Of a stretch of DNA of 36,420 nt, positions 34,171-36,420 are shown in pieces. The stretch lies in NCBI GenBank assembly GCA_017464745.1, contig JAFTYJ010000002.1, positions 1-36,420 on the forward strand, in the 5' to 3' direction. The stretch is from Rikenellaceae bacterium (GTDB taxonomy: Bacteria; Bacteroidota; Bacteroidia; Bacteroidales; Rikenellaceae). Position 1 is the first letter of the stretch. Each line of letters opens with the position of its first letter. The notes beneath the pieces are model-generated. The model saw only the letters and a program-made list of their open reading frames with translations. It searched no databases and was not told the origin of the DNA. A program made the position numbers and the translations under genes.

Positions 34171-35532
34171 ATGGCAAAACTCAAACGAGCATTCTTCTGC
34201 AAGAGTTGCGGATACGAAGCACCCAAGTGGATGGGACGTTGCCCCGCCTGTGGCGAGTGGAACACAATGGCCGAGGAGCCAACCGTAGCCAAACCCTCCA
34301 AGGGTGGCAGCACGACAATGCCCGCTTCGCAACCTCCCGTGAGGGTGGACCAAGTGGTACGCCCCGAGTTCGAACGCATTGATTTAGGTATGGCCGAGGT
34401 CAATCGTGTGTTGGGTGGCGGTTTGGTACCGGGGTCGTTCATACTGCTGGGCGGCGAGCCAGGTATCGGAAAATCAACCCTCAGCCTGCAACTCGCGCTG
34501 GCCGACAATGGACTCAAAACGCTCTATGTGTCGGGTGAGGAGTCGGCAGCACAAATCAAAATCCGCGCCGACCGTATCGGAGGTACCAACAAGGAGTGTT
34601 ACATCTACTCCGACACCTGTTTGGAGAACATCATTGCCCAAATTGAGGCGATGAATCCCGGTTTGGTGGTTATCGACTCCATTCAGACAATCTATACCGA
34701 CACGGTGGAATCGACCGCAGGCAGTGTGAGTCAAATTCGTGAGTGTGCGGGTGTGTTGCTCAAATATGCCAAGTCGCTGGGCATACCTATTATAATAATC
34801 GGCCACATCACCAAGGAGGGCTCGATTGCGGGTCCCAAGATTTTGGAACATATGGTGGATGTGGTATTGCAGTTTGAGGGCGACGAGGGCAACATCTACC
34901 GAATACTCCGAGGTGCCAAAAACCGTTTTGGTGCGACGTTCGAGATTGGCGTGTTTGAGATGCGTGCCGACGGCCTGCGTCAGGTGGATAACCCGTCGGA
35001 GATTCTGCTCGGCCACTACGAGGAGCCTCTGAGCGGTGTGGCTGTGGGTGCGGCCGTGGACGGCATACGACCCTACCTTATCGAAACACAGGCGCTGGTA
35101 AACAACGCCGCATTCGGAACGCCTCAACGCACAGCCACAGGTTATGACCACCGTCGATTGAGTATGCTGTTGGCAATTCTCGAAAAGAGGGTCGGAATGA
35201 AACTTTCGAGCAAGGATGTGTTCCTCAACTTTGCGGGCGGTTTCCGCGTTGCCGACACGGGACTCGACCTGTCGATTGCAGCGGCTGTGGTGTCGTCGTA
35301 TTTCGACAAACCGCTGGCCGAGGGGGTATGCTGTGCCGGCGAGATTGGTCTGTCGGGCGAGGTGCGCCCCGCTTCACGACTCGAACAACGCATCAGCGAA
35401 GCCGAACGTTTGGGTTTCCGCCGAATTGTTGTGTCGGGCTACCACGCACGCAAAAAATCCATCCAAACCAAAGGTATCGAGATTGTGTATATCAACCGCG
35501 TGGACGAACTTCCGCGAGCAATATTCCAATAA
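34171..35532 (+). CDS. radA: DNA repair protein RadA
   Basis: A 453-residue protein, the normal RadA length. The N-terminal zinc finger has C10, C13, C24 and C27 (CKSCGYEAPKWMGRCPACGE), followed by a RecA-like ATPase with Walker A GGEPGIGKST (K101), the RadA-specific KNRFG (250-254) and a Lon-protease-like C-terminal domain (FLNFAGGFRVADTGLDLSIA). RadA is a branch-migration helicase in recombinational repair. The longer frame reaching back to 33082 runs antisense through the ABC-F gene and is not real. It is divergent from the ABC-F gene. Confidence 0.96.
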   Translation: MAKLKRAFFCKSCGYEAPKWMGRCPACGEWNTMAEEPTVAKPSKGGSTTMPASQPPVRVDQVVRPEFERIDLGMAEVNRVLGGGLVPGSFILLGGEPGIGKSTLSLQLALADNGLKTLYVSGEESAAQIKIRADRIGGTNKECYIYSDTCLENIIAQIEAMNPGLVVIDSIQTIYTDTVESTAGSVSQIRECAGVLLKYAKSLGIPIIIIGHITKEGSIAGPKILEHMVDVVLQFEGDEGNIYRILRGAKNRFGATFEIGVFEMRADGLRQVDNPSEILLGHYEEPLSGVAVGAAVDGIRPYLIETQALVNNAAFGTPQRTATGYDHRRLSMLLAILEKRVGMKLSSKDVFLNFAGGFRVADTGLDLSIAAAVVSSYFDKPLAEGVCCAGEIGLSGEVRPASRLEQRISEAERLGFRRIVVSGYHARKKSIQTKGIEIVYINRVDELPRAIFQ

Positions 35533-35543
35533 CACGGCACAAT

Positions 35544-35564
35544 CCGACCAACCTGTGAGGTCGG
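35544..35564 (+). other. Small hairpin just after radA
   Basis: CCGACC (35544-35549) and GGTCGG (35559-35564) make a 6-bp GC-rich stem with a 9-nt loop, 11 nt after the radA stop. There is no T-run after it. It stands 25 nt ahead of the real terminator and could be an mRNA-end stabiliser. Confidence 0.4.
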
Positions 35565-35589
35565 TTCACCTGCCAATATTTCCGTTTCA

Positions 35590-35621
35590 CCCGACACCCA
35601 CTACGGTGTCGGGATTTTTTT
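35590..35621 (+). terminator. Terminator of radA
   Basis: CCCGACACC (35590-35598) and GGTGTCGGG (35605-35613) form a 9-bp stem with a 6-nt loop, directly followed by A and a run of seven Ts. This is a textbook intrinsic terminator for plus-strand transcripts. Confidence 0.92.
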
Positions 35622-35706
35622 AGTATTTTTATTCTCGGAAAAACGCCCCAAAACCATTTGGAGCAAGGCACGAAATTTGATTAACACCCCTAAAACACAC
35701 TAAACT

Positions 35707-36210
35707 ATGAAAAAGCATTTAATGATTCTGGCTTGTCTGGCGACGGTTGTCGGCCTGCAAGCACACAACGATGTCAAAATCCTCCCTGCCAAGGCACAAA
35801 AATTTATCGAAGACGTGTTCCCCACGCACGGAATACGCTACATTGAGGCCGAGCGTGACCTGGACGACCCGCTGACCTATGAGGTACACTTTGCGGACGG
35901 TTCCGAAGTTGAGTTCGACAAGGGAGGTAATTGGTATAAGATTGACTGCGGCAAGTCGCCTGTGCCCCTCAAAGCCATTCCCCAAGGTATTCAGGACTAT
36001 ATTGCCAAAGTTGCACCCGACGGCTCGTTTGTTGTCGAAATCGAGCGCACGCGCGGTGGCTACGAGGTTGAACTCAACAACGACCGCGACTATCGCCTCA
36101 CCGAGAAGGGCGAGCCTATCAAGATACATCATATGATGGGTCAGCGTCCGAACGGCCAAGGTCAAGGCCAACGCCCCACGGGTGGTCGTCCTGCGCCCCA
36201 AGGTCGTTAA
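35707..36210 (+). CDS. Secreted PepSY-like (DUF2874) protein
   Basis: A 167-residue protein with a signal peptide (1-19, ending GLQA). Two similar modules of about 50 residues follow: LPAKAQKFIEDVFPTHGIRY with EVHFADGSEVEFDKGGNWYK, and IPQGIQDYIAKVAPDGSFVV with YEVELNNDRDYRLTEKGEPI. This is the PepSY-like repeat found in small Bacteroidota envelope proteins of unknown role, structurally akin to beta-lactamase-inhibitor-like folds. The last 25 residues are Gly/Gln/Arg/Pro-rich (GQGQGQRPTGGRPAPQGR), probably disordered. It is flanked by terminators, so it is a single-gene unit; no confident promoter was found in 35622-35706. Confidence 0.75.
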   Translation: MKKHLMILACLATVVGLQAHNDVKILPAKAQKFIEDVFPTHGIRYIEAERDLDDPLTYEVHFADGSEVEFDKGGNWYKIDCGKSPVPLKAIPQGIQDYIAKVAPDGSFVVEIERTRGGYEVELNNDRDYRLTEKGEPIKIHHMMGQRPNGQGQGQRPTGGRPAPQGR

Positions 36211-36233
36211 TCCTCAAACTGCCGACAGAGTAT

Positions 36234-36259
36234 ATCCCTCCGAAGAGATTCGGGGGGAT
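36234..36259 (+). terminator. Terminator of the PepSY-like gene
   Basis: ATCCCTCCGAA and TTCGGGGGGAT pair over 11 bp with one T-G wobble and a 4-nt loop. It is followed by TTTTGTTTTT. It lies 23 nt after the stop codon. Confidence 0.88.
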
Positions 36260-36315
36260 TTTTGTTTTTCGGGTTTCTTGGGGGGCTATCTCTTGCATAT
36301 ATCGTTTGTTTTTTG

Positions 36316-36323
36316 TATCTTGC
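36316..36323 (+). promoter_or_regulatory. Possible -7 box of the terminal lipoprotein gene
   Basis: TATCTTGC, one or two bases off TAnnTTTG, lies 25 nt before the ATG at 36349. A CTTG at 36292-36295 is 20 nt upstream and could be the -33 part. Confidence 0.35.
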
Positions 36324-36348
36324 GAAAAACCTAAAACAAAACAGCGCT

Positions 36349-36420
36349 ATGAGAAAAATTTTACTCTGCACGCTGCTTGCGCTAGGCGTAATCGCGTGCA
36401 CAAAGGATTTTATCGAACCA
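36349..36420 (+). CDS. Putative lipoprotein, N-terminal fragment (cut by window end)
   Basis: The 24 codons available encode MRKILLCTLLALGVIACTKD and four more residues: a basic start, a hydrophobic core and a lipobox-like VIAC with Cys at 17, followed by charged residues. This is a type II (lipoprotein) signal, so the protein is probably anchored in the envelope. Nothing can be said of the mature part. It follows the terminator of the PepSY-like gene and is likely the start of a new transcript. Confidence 0.7.
   Translation, partial: MRKILLCTLLALGVIACTKDFIEP

Noticed and set aside
32215..34353. Longer start for the ABC-F gene (88 extra residues)
   Set aside because: The extension covers the promoter region and the start of radA on the other strand; family similarity begins at the ATG at 34089.

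Overview
The window is a core-genome segment of a Bacteroidota chromosome, most likely order Bacteroidales. Three things point there: repeated Bacteroides-type promoter boxes (TAnnTTTG at -7, TTTG-like at -33), AT-rich leaders without Shine-Dalgarno runs, and family-typical genes (PepSY-like, DUF2807/GIN, an EF-G2 paralog, AddAB). A finer assignment (for example Rikenellaceae) would be guesswork. I see no tRNA, rRNA, IS element, prophage or CRISPR array.

Region 1 (1-14988, all minus strand) is one long ribosomal/translation cluster. In transcription order it reads rpsL-rpsG-fusA-rpsJ-rplC-rplD-rplW-rplB-rpsS-rplV-rpsC-rplP-rpmC-rpsQ-rplN-rplX-rplE-rpsN-[internal promoter]-rpsH-rplF-rplR-rpsE-rpmD-rplO-secY-map-infA-rpmJ-rpsM (cut by the window start). 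The str, S10 and spc operons are joined, with no tuf between fusA and rpsJ. Spacers are mostly under 25 nt. Two exceptions stand out: a 112-nt gap before rpsH that carries a promoter nearly identical to the one before rpsL, and a 75-nt gap between rpsJ and rplC with a small palindrome.

Region 2 (15233-17710, plus) carries a secreted/membrane TPM-domain protein, a LemA protein and a short-chain dehydrogenase, closed by a strong hairpin. Region 3 (17740-20645, minus) has hpt-queE-ftsB-like and, separately promoted, lysA. Region 4 (20685-22139, plus) has purE and a ZIP-family metal transporter.

Region 5 (22158-29022) is a double-strand-break repair locus: addA on minus and addB on plus, with a secreted DUF2807/GIN gene between them that overlaps addB by 4 nt. 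Region 6 (29044-36420) holds an EF-G paralog (minus) that lacks the catalytic switch II histidine, a secreted endonuclease/exonuclease/phosphatase-family protein, a divergent pair of a Uup-like ABC-F ATPase and radA, a secreted PepSY-like protein, and the start of a lipoprotein gene. Each convergent or trailing gene end is marked by a long GC-rich hairpin.

The most interesting signals are the apparently GTPase-defective EF-G2, the internal rpsH promoter that twins the rpsL promoter, the near-leaderless promoters of addA and the ABC-F gene, and the rpsL/rpsG overlap that gives S12 an unusual tail. I did not find a wholly new multi-gene system.
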